From Cladorhizidae sp. MBARI D1340-BT2 (taxonomy: Eukaryota > Porifera > Demospongiae > Poecilosclerida > Cladorhizidae), in NCBI GenBank assembly GCA_028752905.1, contig JAQNBH010000010.1, forward strand, positions 12,040,993 through 12,104,992: DNA of 64,000 nt, given 5' to 3'. The first letter of the stretch is position 1. Every line of letters begins with the position of its first letter. This document shows, piece by piece, positions 11,983 through 21,832 of this stretch. Position numbers and translations under genes: made by a program. The notes beneath the pieces were generated by a model. It searched no databases, was not told where the DNA came from, and was given only the letters and a program-made list of their open reading frames with translations.

Positions 11983-12309
11983 TATTCAATACTATACTGA
12001 CTATAGTATTGCATACTATACTGACTATAGTATGCAATACTATACTGACTATAGTATTCATACTATACTGACTATAGTATGCATACTATACTGACTATAG
12101 TAGTATGCAATACTATACTGACTATAGTATTCATACTATACTGACTATAGTATGCAATACTATACTGACTATAGTATGCAATACTATACTGACTATAGTA
12201 TGCATACTATACTGACTATAGTATGCAATACTATACTGACTATAGTATGCAATACTATACTGACTATAGTATGCATACTATACTGACTATAGTATGCATA
12301 CTATACCGA
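11983..12309. repeat. Palindromic tandem array, left block
   Basis: About 14 units of 22 or 24 bp, each holding ATACTATA, CTGAC, TATAGTAT: an 8-bp perfect stem around a 5-base loop. Units are joined by gc, gca or tt. The loop reads CTGAC on the plus strand throughout. The block ends exactly at the long-TIR transposon and resumes at 15269. Confidence 0.95.
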
Positions 12310-12836
12310 CTATAGTGTCATTCCATATCAACTCAACCAGGGGCTTCGGGGTCATATTCTCAGAATTGGTTCATACTCATCCTACAAGTTCCTATGTATG
12401 AGATATGTCACCATGCAAAAAAAAATTGCCCAACTCTCAACTGTTCCTGAGATAAGGGCCCGCCCAATTTTGGCCCCCGCGACCGTCACGTCACACTGCC
12501 ATGAGACTAAAGCTACCATTTCCCCCTAAATATTATGATTTAAGGTTTAAAAACTACATCCAGTAGCTAAAATTGAGCCAGGAGTCCATTTCTGGCATCA
12601 GAATTGGCCTAACTGTCGTAGTTATTGAGTAATAAAGGATTTCCTGTTTTTGAGTTGCCTGACTTTGACCGACCGATTGACCGGGTTGGCATATCACAAT
12701 CATATTCTGCTTTTGCATGTTGCTTCAGGCATCTCTGCGGTACATCTATAGATGCAAAATATCAACTTGGGTTTATGCCATCTTCACTGTGAAATGCTAG
12801 TCACAAGAATGTGCGAGTTCGCATGCGCACGAATGC
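12310..12836 (+). repeat. Left terminal inverted repeat of the DNA transposon
   Basis: About 520 bases that match the reverse complement of 14737-15268. The inner limit was set where gaatgtgcga ... gcatgcgcac still matches on the other side (tgcgcatgtg ... tcgcacattc). Confidence 0.88.
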
Positions 12837-13202
12837 AAATCAATAGTTTTCTCATTGAATTGCTTACATTATTTTTTAATATATGCTTTAAATTCTCTGG
12901 AAATGCTAAAGGATGAAAATTAGAGTCAATAGAGTACCTTTTAAGTCGTCATGAGTGACAATACACAACACAAACTCAAATATACACTTTAAACGGACAC
13001 CAAACAGCACACGCATGGCTACTAACTAAATTGGCATTGACAAGACATGAAATTGATGAATACATTGATTGAACAAACACAGGCTACATAACATATGTAC
13101 TAACAACATAGAAGCTGTCCTTTTGCAAGAGCAAATGCATATCACTGCAGTACACCTGAGAATTTCCTAGCCTGAGGATTTCCTAGAGTCACTCTCTATG
13201 CT

Positions 13203-14853
13203 TCAAACTTGCGTGTGCGTGGTGCGCTGATGATCTTCAGCATTTAACTCGTAGAAGCGTGCACTTTTATGGAAGTCTGGTGCATTTACAATGCAGAGCA
13301 CATTGTCAAAGGGAACCCAGCAGGCATGCCCCTGCATGATGAGTGGCCACGATAGTCTGCCTTGAGCATTCCATTTCATAAAATTGACATTAACGTTTCC
13401 CTCCTCATCTGATCTGTCCACAATACATCCAATGTACCACTCCTTGTCGTACAGACAGGCGATGTACTTGCTAACCTGCAGTTCTGCATTGTCAAAGTCC
13501 TTCTCATCTGGAACATTTCTCTCGCCAATGGCCGTACCAAATAGATCTGAAGAAATTCGTTTCATTTCCAGGGTTGTTTCTGATGTCGGAATGCAGCAGT
13601 GTGAAGACCTGGTCCCTGGAATGGTGCTCTTGGACTCCCACCGCTCGTGGAGACCAAATCGCTGTGCATTTTTATCGACATCCTTATTTTTGAGACAAAG
13701 AAAAACTTTATGCCTGGAATGTTCTTTGACGACCATTCAAACATGGCCATGGCAGTAAGAATCTGATGGTCAGTCAGTGCTTGCAAACTAGCTCTGGCAT
13801 TCAGGTGCTTCACAGTACCACCCAGACCATCACAAGGACTTTTACCATGAGACGTAGCAAAGAAATGCCAGACTGCTTCAATTCTAAAGTTTTTGAAGTG
13901 GAGACAGACATTGTACAGATTCTTATAGTTTTTGTACTGTCCTCCACATCCATCACTGAAATAGTGCAACTTGGTCACAAAGGGAAGCTGTTCTTTGATG
14001 TAAGGCATCCATTTGTTTATGAATGCGTGAACTGCGAGGGTGTCATGCTTCAGGCAGTCAGAAATCATGCACATTCAGGTGCTTTAGCTCACCCTTGGAT
14101 TTGTAGTAGACTACAAATGGATGCAGTGTTGCCTGCGAGTTATTCCAGTGGAACGACTGCACCACATCCTGGGCTACAAATGAATAGTTCTCTGCGAAGT
14201 CAAGTAAAACGATGGCTTCATTGTCTTTGAGCTCATCCTTCAGCTTAGATAGATAGCTGGCTTGTGCCTTTGAGATGTAGTGGTGCTGTCCCAAATTGTC
14301 AAAGGATTCGCATGTTTTTTCGATGAAGTCTTGAACAGTTGAAACGACTGTCATCAGCATGGCTTTACTCTCAAACTGAAACCCACTGCTTGTACGATAT
14401 CTCATCGTCCATGTCATAGTCCTCCGAGAAAGTGTCCGACAAGTACAATGTGAGACCACAGGGACAATTATCACACAACAACAGCATGCACTCACGATTT
14501 TCCACTGAGAATACATTCTTTTCCAGCTGGTCTGAGTAATGTGGTTTGCCTGGGATGACACTGGTCAGTAGTTTGGCATGTTGGTGTGACTGACAAATGC
14601 ACACCTTATGCATACCAGCTGCCGTAACTGGCCCAAACCGCTGGACCAATTTCGACCAAATTTGGCACATAAGATCTTTGGCAATGACAATGCCTAAAAA
14701 GAAACAAGAAAGAATCGAAGAATGTGCAGATTCCCATTTGTGCGCATGTGCAATCGCACATTCTTGTGACCAGCATTTCACAGGGAAGATGACATAAACC
14801 CAAGTTGATATTTTGCATCTATAGATGTACCCCAGAGATGCCTGAAGCAACAT
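13203..14853 (-). pseudogene. DDE-type transposase, frameshifted
   Basis: Four overlapping minus-strand frames form one protein. The N-terminal part (14853-14371) has CICQSHQHAKLL and CMLLLCDNCPCG, a likely Cys/His metal-binding region. The next part (to 14058) has IVLLDFAENYSFVAQ, with a likely first catalytic Asp. The third (14074-13562) has LHYFSDGCGGQYKNYKN, a likely second Asp, and FFATSHGKSPCDGLGGTVKH, a likely third acidic site. The C-terminal part (13736-13203) has YIACLYDKEWYIGCIVD and WVPFDNVLCIV, resembling a small Tudor/chromo-like fold. Frame changes lie near 14380, 14060 and 13700. These signatures match a transposase type I associate with cnidarian and sponge genomes, but its superfamily name I cannot state safely. 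Confidence 0.7.
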
Positions 14854-15268
14854 GCAAAAGCAGAATAAGATTGTGATATGCCAACCTGGTGAATCAGTCG
14901 GTCAAAATCAGGCAACTCAAAAACAGGAAATCCTTTATTACTCAATAACTACGACAGTTAGGCCAATTCTGATGCCAGAAATGGACTCCTGGTACAATTT
15001 TAGCTACTGGATGTAGTTTTTAACATGAAATCATAATATTTAGGGGGAAATGGTAACTTTAGTCTCATGGCAGTGTGACGCGACGGTCGCAGAGGCCAAA
15101 AATGGGCGGGGCCATATCTCAGGAACAGTTGAGAGTTGGGCGATTGTTTTTTGCATGGCAACATATCTCATACATAGGAACTTGTAGGATGAGTATGAAC
15201 CAATTCTGAGAAAATGACCCTGGAATTGTTTTTTGATTTGGTTGATTTCATATGGAATAACCCTATAG
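14737..15268 (-). repeat. Right terminal inverted repeat of the DNA transposon
   Basis: Reverse-complement partner of 12310-12836. It contains the first ~35 codons of the transposase open frame, so the gene begins inside the repeat. Confidence 0.88.
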
Positions 15269-16080
15269 ACATAATATATTCTATACTATACTGACTATAG
15301 CATGCAATATTATACTGACTATAGTATGCAATACTATACTGACTATAGTATTCAATACTATACTGACTATAGTATGCAATACTATACTGACTATAGTATT
15401 CAATACTATACTGACTATAGTATGCAATACTATACTGACTATAGTATTCAATACTATACTGACTATAGTATGCAATACTATACTGACTATAGTATGCAAT
15501 ACTATACTGACTATAGTATTCAATACTATACTGACTATAGTATGCAATACTATACTGACTATAGTATGCATACTATACTGACTATAGTATGCAATACTAT
15601 ACTGACTATAGTATTCAATACTATACTGACTATAGTATGCAATACTATACTGACTATAGTATTCAATACTATACTGACTATAGTATGCAATACTATACTG
15701 ACTATAGTATGCAATACTATACTGACTATAGTATGCATACTATACTGACTATAGTATGCATACTATACTGACTATAGTATTCAATACTATACTGACTATA
15801 GTATGCAATACTATACTGACTATAGTATGCAATACTATACTGACTATAGTATGCATACTATACTGACTATAGTATTCAATACTATACTGACTATAGTATG
15901 CAATACTATACTGACTATAGTATGCAATACTATACTGACTATAGTATGCAATACTATACTGACTATAGTATGCAATACTATACTGACTATAGTATGCAAT
16001 ACTATACTGACTATAGTATGCATACTATACTGACTATAGTATGCATACTATACTGACTATAGTATGCATATATTCTATAC
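15269..16080. repeat. Palindromic tandem array, right block
   Basis: About 34 units of the same hairpin as at 11983-12309 (stem ATACTATA/TATAGTAT, loop CTGAC), joined by gca, ttca or gc. The loop again reads CTGAC on the plus strand, so the two blocks are in direct orientation. It opens and closes with atatattctatact. Open frames across it are repeat artefacts. Confidence 0.95.
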
Positions 16081-16295
16081 TAACTGGCAGCGAAAAAGCC
16101 TTTAAACAAATTACTGCCAGATAAAAACAACAATGTACTGCTGGTGTTTCCATGACAATGGTGGGTGGGGCAAGCAGATTGCCGCCGATTAGAAATCATT
16201 TTACATCGAAACCATGGACACAACTCTATATAGCTACTACATGATATTGCGATTCCAATAGGTAAAGGGTTATCTAGTTGTGTGTATGTGTGTGT

Positions 16296-16395
16296 NNNNN
16301 NNNNNNNNNNNNNNNNNNNNNNNNNNNNNNNNNNNNNNNNNNNNNNNNNNNNNNNNNNNNNNNNNNNNNNNNNNNNNNNNNNNNNNNNNNNNNNN
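16296..16395. other. Assembly gap (100 N)
   Basis: Exactly 100 unknown bases, preceded by a GT-rich run (tgtgtatgtgtgtgt). The true length is probably unknown, since 100 is a conventional placeholder. Confidence 0.99.
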
Positions 16396-16482
16396 CTGTG
16401 GGAGAGCATCGAAAGATTTGGACATTTCTGGTACTAAAGTTGTTGTTTTGGCTTTTGTAAATGGACGCATTGTACAGAAGTT

Positions 16483-16513
<31 letters not shown>

Positions 16514-16944
16514 GGGGAGATAGATAGATAGATGATCCTTGCCGATGAATTTCAAGGTGTTTCCAAATTTTAAATGCTCTTTAGCCTGCCAGCTCACTGC
16601 CTTGTGAAGGATTCAAGGCACGCTGGAAGACCTCTTGGAGCCAATATCAGCAGAAAGTAACCCTTTAGCACCGAGAAACCACAGCTGGGACATGAGCTTT
16701 GCTTTTTGGGGGGGGGGGGGGGGAGGGGAGGGATGCATCAATTTTTTTAAAGTGGGTTGTACCACAAGGAAGCACTCCATCAACGAACACAACTGTTGCG
16801 TAATAACCTACATGTAGCTGTTCTTGAGTCACATGACGAAAGAGTTGAGGAGAAGGTCTGGTGCGCATTATTCTTATTCTTGTGTGATTAGCCGACCATA
16901 TATGCATGTAGGTGTGTTTCCAACTAGCTGGTGAAGAGCACATC
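16396..16944. other. Intergenic with long G homopolymers
   Basis: Contains a GT run ending in a long poly-G and (gata)n at about 16480-16533, and a second poly-G at about 16708-16724. No gene seen. Confidence 0.6.
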
Positions 16945-17291
16945 TCCGTCCCTAATTGAACACATCTCCATTTCTAATTGAACTCTCAGGCCCTAATTGA
17001 ACCATTTCTGTCCCTAATTGAACTCATCTCCGTCCCTAATTGAACTCATCTCCATCCCTAATTGAACACATCTCTGTTTCTAATTGAACTCATCTACACC
17101 CCTAATTGACCTCATCTCTGTCCCTAATTGAACACATCTCTGTTTCTAATTGAACTCATCTCCATTCCTAATTGAACACATCTCTGTTTCTAATTGAACT
17201 CATCTACACCCCTAATTTGACCTCATCTCTGTCCCTAATTGAACACATCTCTGTCCCTAATTGAACTCATCTCCGTCCCTAATTGAACTCA
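16945..17291. repeat. Minisatellite, 22-bp unit
   Basis: About 15 imperfect copies of ccctaattgaactcatctcc followed by gt. The internal positions vary (tccgtc/tctgtt/tacacc). The array ends in unique sequence at 17292. Confidence 0.92.
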
Positions 17292-17589
17292 TCAGCTTGG
17301 TCTTCTATTTAAAATAAAACAATTATAAAAAATACCAGGTTGCCAGGAGATTTGGCAGGGGATTTAATTTGGCAGTTTGATGGAGGCAATGCCAAATTAA
17401 TTCCACCGATATATTGTCACATCACTGTTCCTACATAATGCTGCCACTGAGTACAGATCATTTTCCTGGCCTGCCACTTCTCCCTTACAGGACAATTCTT
17501 CGCCTACTGCACGCTGGGATTCCAAATGTTCTCATAAATGTGATGTCTGTGAATGGTGCTCCAGAAGGAATCTCAAATTTTCACCTGCC
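17292..17589. other. Intergenic, nothing recognised
   Basis: Unique sequence. Plus-strand open frame 17414-17623 has no recognisable domain and no clear splice borders. Confidence 0.4.
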
Positions 17590-17777
17590 ACTCATGCACA
17601 CCAGACAACCCTTTACCATTTAAAATCATGTAACATGAGCACGCCACCTGATGGCCTACTATCTGCCAAATTTATTAAAAATTTAACCCCACTAATTTTA
17701 ATTTCCACACTGGCTAACTATAAAATTAATCCCACCCATGTTGGATTGACTAGCCTCTCCCACCCCCTACCCACCCT

Positions 17778-17811
<34 letters not shown>

Positions 17812-18035
17812 AGATGGCAACCACTGTACCCATGCAGATGCTGTACCCATGCAGCAGACACTGTACCCATGCAGACACTGTACCCATGCAGACCACAACT
17901 ACTTAGACAAAGTTGCTTTACCATTTAAAATCATGCACACCAGACGACCCGACAACCCTTTACCATTTAATCATGCACTCCAGACAACCCTTTACCATTT
18001 AAATCGAGCACACCGGGAAACCCTTTACCATTTAA
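17590..18035. repeat. Minisatellite (33-34-bp unit), left part, with poly-G and 15-bp repeat
   Basis: Units read ccctttaccatttaaaatca followed by tgcacaccagacaa. One unit lies at 17592-17630 and several at 17920-18035. Between them are a poly-G tract (17779-17811) and four copies of a short unit, ctgtacccatgcaga. The array resumes at 19725 after a transposon insertion. Confidence 0.88.
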
Positions 18036-18455
18036 GGGGGATGTAACCCATTATTTTTTTGACAAAAAGTGGTTTTTGTGTTTTGTTGCTTATATAATTG
18101 CACAACATCTGTACAAGCTGTCTTTCAAATATGAAGCAATTTGGATGATCCATTGTTGAGTTATGGTGGATTTTATCTTTTATCTTCATGAGTAAGATCA
18201 GTGAAGGGGGGGAGGAGACATCAAAGGGATTTTTTTAAATCAACTTTCTAATGCCATAACTTTCCCCCCCTTACCTCTATACAGTTATTTTTGTTATCAA
18301 AGTGTTGCTTCTTCTGTGTGCTTTAAAATGATATGTTGAATGACTCTATAGGACCAGTAACTCTATAGGACCAGTATCTTAGAAGATACATGCAGAAACA
18401 TTCAGGTCCCTCAAAACCTGTACCCTAATTACTGGAACAACTCTAGCTCTGTGGT

Positions 18456-18859
18456 AATGAAATTACCCATACTAAAAGGTGATTTTCCTGATAATGTGGA
18501 TTTTCGGTCTTAGGAACACCTGTATCTTTGTGAAAATTTTAGAAAAAATACTTCATTATATATCATTATGGAGCCCTTTCTTTCCTCTATCTTTTAAGTG
18601 GAGCAAAAGCTGTTTGAAGTGTTTGTGTCACTAGTAATACATTCATATGCCAGGCATACACTACAGAGCCACTTGTACAGTGATAACCATGAGTAGTTTT
18701 CTGCACAATCTTTTGACTTAAAAGATAGAGGAAAGAAAGGGCTACATGATGATATATAATGAAGTATTTTTCCTAAAGTTTTCACAAAGATACAGGTGTT
18801 CCTAAGACCGAACATCCACATTATCAGGAAAATCACCTTTTAGTATGGGTAATTTCATT
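18456..18859. repeat. Nested hairpin 1 inside the foldback element
   Basis: Arms 18456-18599 and 18716-18859 are inverted copies (aatgaaattacccatactaa to ctctatcttttaagt) around a 116-base spacer. It probably marks an older insertion or an internal rearrangement of the foldback element. Confidence 0.8.
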
Positions 18860-18899
18860 GGACCACAGACACACACCTTCCTCAATACTATAAATTTAT

Positions 18900-19075
18900 A
18901 TCAACTTTCTAATGCCATAACTTTTTCCCCCTTACCTCTATACAGTTAATTTTGTTATAAAAGTGTTGCTTATTCTGTGTGCTTTAAAATGATATGTTGA
19001 ATGACTGCATAGGACCAGTATCTTAGAAAATACATGCAGAAACATCCAGGTCCCTCAAACCTGTACCCTAATTAC
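18900..19075. repeat. Direct internal copy of the left arm
   Basis: tcaactttctaatgccataa through ccctaattact repeats 18239-18435 in the same orientation with about 5-10% difference, so the left arm segment occurs twice directly and once inverted within one element. Confidence 0.8.
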
Positions 19076-19365
19076 TGGAACAACTCTAGCTCCAAGCCTG
19101 TGGCTTTTCACAAGCTCAAACTTGATTGAGTGGTTTCCTTATTTGGTATGCGCTATACACAGCAAGAGTTAGCGCCTGCCGTATGTGTAAAATAGAGATT
19201 TTCCCAGGGAAAATCCTATTTTAATCAACACGGCATGCTCTCACTTTTGCTATGTATAGCGCATACCAAATATAGTCTGCTCATTACACGCTTCAGAGCA
19301 TAAGGAAACCACTCAACCAAGTTTGAGCTTGTGAAAAGCCACAGGCATGGAGCTAGAGTTGTTCC
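19076..19365. repeat. Nested hairpin 2 inside the foldback element
   Basis: Inverted arms share ggaacaactctagctcc, gtggcttttcacaagctcaa, gagtggtttcctta and ttggtatgcgctata. The loop centres near 19220. Together with hairpin 1 and the direct copy at 18900-19075 it gives the element a multi-palindrome architecture. Confidence 0.8.
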
Positions 19366-19724
19366 AGTTGAGGGACCTGGATGTTTCTGCATGTATCTTC
19401 TAAGATACTGGTCCTATAGAGTCATTCAACATATCATTTTAAAGCACACAGAAGAAGCAACACTTTGATAACAAAGTTAACTGTATAGAAGTAAGGGGGG
19501 GAAAGTTATGGCATTAGAAAGTTGATATTAAAAAATTTCCCTTTGATGCCTCCTCCCCCCCTTCACGGGTCTTACTCCTGAAGATAAAATCCACCATAAC
19601 TCAACAATGGATCATCCAAATTGCTTCATATTTGAAAGACAGCTTGTACAGATGTTATGCAATTATATAAGCAACAAAACACAAAAATCTCTTTTTGTCA
19701 AAAAAAAAATGGGTTCCACCCCCC

Positions 19725-20150
19725 TTAAAACCATGCACACCAGGCTACCCTTTACCATTTAAAATAATGCACTAAATTCATGCACACCAGATAGTCCTCT
19801 ACCATTTAAAATCATTCAGACAATCCTTTACCATTTAAAATCATGCACACCGGGCAACCCTTTACCATTTAAAATCGTGCACACCGGGAAACGCTTTACC
19901 ATTTAAAATCATGCACACCAGACAACCCTTTACCATTTAAAATCATGCACACCAGGAAACCCTTTACCATTTAAAAGCATGAACACCTGGCAACCCTTTA
20001 CCATTTAATACCCTTTACCATTTAATTCATGCACACCAGATAGTACTCTACCATTTAAAATCAGGCAACCCTTTACCATTTAAAATAATGCACTCCAGAT
20101 AACCCTTTACCATTTAAAAGCATGCACACCTGACTACCCTTTACCATGCA
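19725..20150. repeat. Minisatellite (33-34-bp unit), right part
   Basis: Continuation, in the same orientation, of the array at 17590-18035: about 12 copies of ccctttaccatttaaaatca with a variable tail (tgcacacc-gggaaa/agacaa/tggcaa). Confidence 0.92.
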
Positions 20151-20399
20151 CTTTTTCTGCCTTTTACAAAGGCTGCACATAATATTGGAGGGGTGTGGTC
20201 TTTAAGGAAGTTGCCATGGCAGAGTACTAGGCGATGAGTAGGCACAGAGGAGTCTGCATGCATTCTAATTGAAGCACCTGGACAGGCTTAATTACAGGGG
20301 GGTGTCAAAATTACCACCTCTAGTTCAATCATGTCTAGTGACAATAACTGCCACCTCTTTACCATTGTTGGACTTGAGAATATCTGCAGAGCTCCATAC
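20151..20399. other. Spacer, nothing recognised
   Basis: Unique sequence between two arrays. No gene seen. Confidence 0.4.
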
Positions 20400-21115
20400 A
20401 CTGATCCTACAACAACAACAATGACATCATCAACAACAACAATGCCATCAATAACAACAATGACATCAACAACAAAAATGACATCATCATCAACAACAAT
20501 TACATCATCAACAACAATGACATCATCGATAACAACAACAATGACATCAATAACATCAATAACAACAACAATGGCATCAACAACAATGACATCATCAACA
20601 ACAACAATGACACCATCAAAAACAACAATGACATCAATAACATCATCAACAACAACAATGACATCAACAACAACAATGACATCAACAATGACACCATCAA
20701 CAATGGCATCAACAACAATGACATCATCAACAACAACAATGACACCATCAAAAACAACAATGACATCAATAACATCATCAACAACAACAATGACATCAAC
20801 AACAACATCAACAATGACACCATCAACAATGTCATCAACAACAATGGCATAAATAACAACAACAATGACATCAATAACAACAACAATGACATCAATAACA
20901 ACAACAATGACATCATCATCAACAACAACAATGACATCAATAACAACAATGATATCAATAACAACAATGACATCAATAACAACAACAATGACATCAATAA
21001 CAACAACAATGACATCAATAACAACAACAATGACATCAATAACAACAACAATGACATCAATAACAACAACAATGACATCAATAACAACAACAATGACATA
21101 ACAATAACATCAACA
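20400..21115. repeat. Degenerate (aac/atc) trinucleotide-type array
   Basis: Built from acaacaacaatgacatcaat-like units of 3-bp multiples. The first half is irregular with a larger duplicated block (20590-20660 and 20720-20790). The second half is a regular 21-bp unit (acatcaataacaacaacaat plus g). Open frames on both strands (Thr/Ser/Met-rich plus, Leu/Met-rich minus) follow from the triplet period. Confidence 0.93.
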
Positions 21116-21230
21116 ACCACGAAGCACAAGCAGTGAGGGTATTAGATGTCACACCATATTAGTCCCTGCCCTTGTTGTTGGTTACACTGCATTACACATG
21201 CATGATGCAGGTAATGCAATTGTCTGTTAA

Positions 21231-21715
21231 TTAGAAAAACCTTGGCATTGCTAGGTGCTACACATGAAGCCCTCTCAGCAAAACCTTGGCATTGCTAGGT
21301 GCTACACAAGCAGCCCTCCCAGCAAAACCTTGGCATTGCTAGGTGCTACACACATGCAGCCCTCTCAGCAAAACCTTGATTGCTAGGTGCTACACACATG
21401 CAGCCCTCCCAGCAAAACCTTGGCATTGCTAGGTGCTACACAAGCAGCCCTCCCAGCAAAACCTTGGCATTGCTAGGTGCTACACACACATGCAGCCCTC
21501 TCAGCAAAACCTTGGCATTGCTAGGTGCTACACACATGCAGCCCTCTCAGCAAAACCTTGGCATTGCTAGGTGCTACACAGCAGCCCTCTCTGCAAAACC
21601 TTGGCATTGCTAGCCCTCTCAGCAAAACCTTGGCATTGCTAGCCCTCTCAGCAAAACCTTGGCATTGCTAGCCCTCTCAGCAAAACCTTGGCATTGCTAG
21701 GTGCTACACATGCAG
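21231..21715. repeat. Minisatellite, ~46-bp unit
   Basis: Units read cagcaaaaccttggcattgc, taggtgctacacacatgcag, ccctct. Several late units lack the middle block and are about 29 bp. About 12 copies. Confidence 0.93.
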
Positions 21716-21832
21716 CCTGTGCATCTCGAGATACAGTAGCAATGGCAAGAGTGTCCACACCCTGCCACATGGCATCGAACCTGCGTAGGGAGTTGACTGC
21801 ATGTGTGGAGCGGAAGACAAGATATTGGCTCA

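Larger units (their letters stand above)
12310..15268 (-). mobile_element. DNA transposon with ~520-bp terminal inverted repeats
   Basis: Sequence from 12316 inward (cattccatatcaactcaacc) to about 12836 recurs inverted from 15262 back to about 14737, with scattered mismatches and small indels. The arms share matching blocks such as gaactt-gtaggatgagtatga, cctttattactcaataac and gcaacatgcaaaagcagaat. A transposase pseudogene lies between and partly inside the right arm. The palindrome ctatag borders both ends (12310-12315 and 15263-15268) and may be the target duplication or the outermost part of the inverted repeat. The element splits a palindromic tandem array. Total length is about 2.95 kb. 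The superfamily was not assigned with certainty. Confidence 0.88.
18036..19724. mobile_element. Foldback DNA element with TTAA target duplication, non-autonomous
   Basis: Starts GGGGGATGTAACCCA and ends, inverted, TGGGTTCCACCCCCC. Long terminal arms of about 400 bases match (shared blocks: acaaaacaca, attgcttcatatttgaaaga, aactcaacaatggatcatcc, ttgaatgactctatagg). TTAA flanks it at 18032-18035 and 19725-19728, duplicated from the minisatellite unit ccatttaaaatc. No coding capacity is visible. TTAA duplication is typical of piggyBac and Kolobok superfamilies; the long G-rich ends make Kolobok the likelier driver, which is inference. Confidence 0.88.

Noticed and set aside
13384..14230. Plus-strand ORFs within the long-TIR transposon
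   Set aside because: Opposite-strand shadows of the transposase, whose catalytic motifs are on the minus strand.
15281..16033. CRISPR-like array of short palindromic repeats
   Set aside because: There are no unique spacers: units are joined by 0-4 bases. No cas genes are present and the context is eukaryotic. It is a palindromic satellite.
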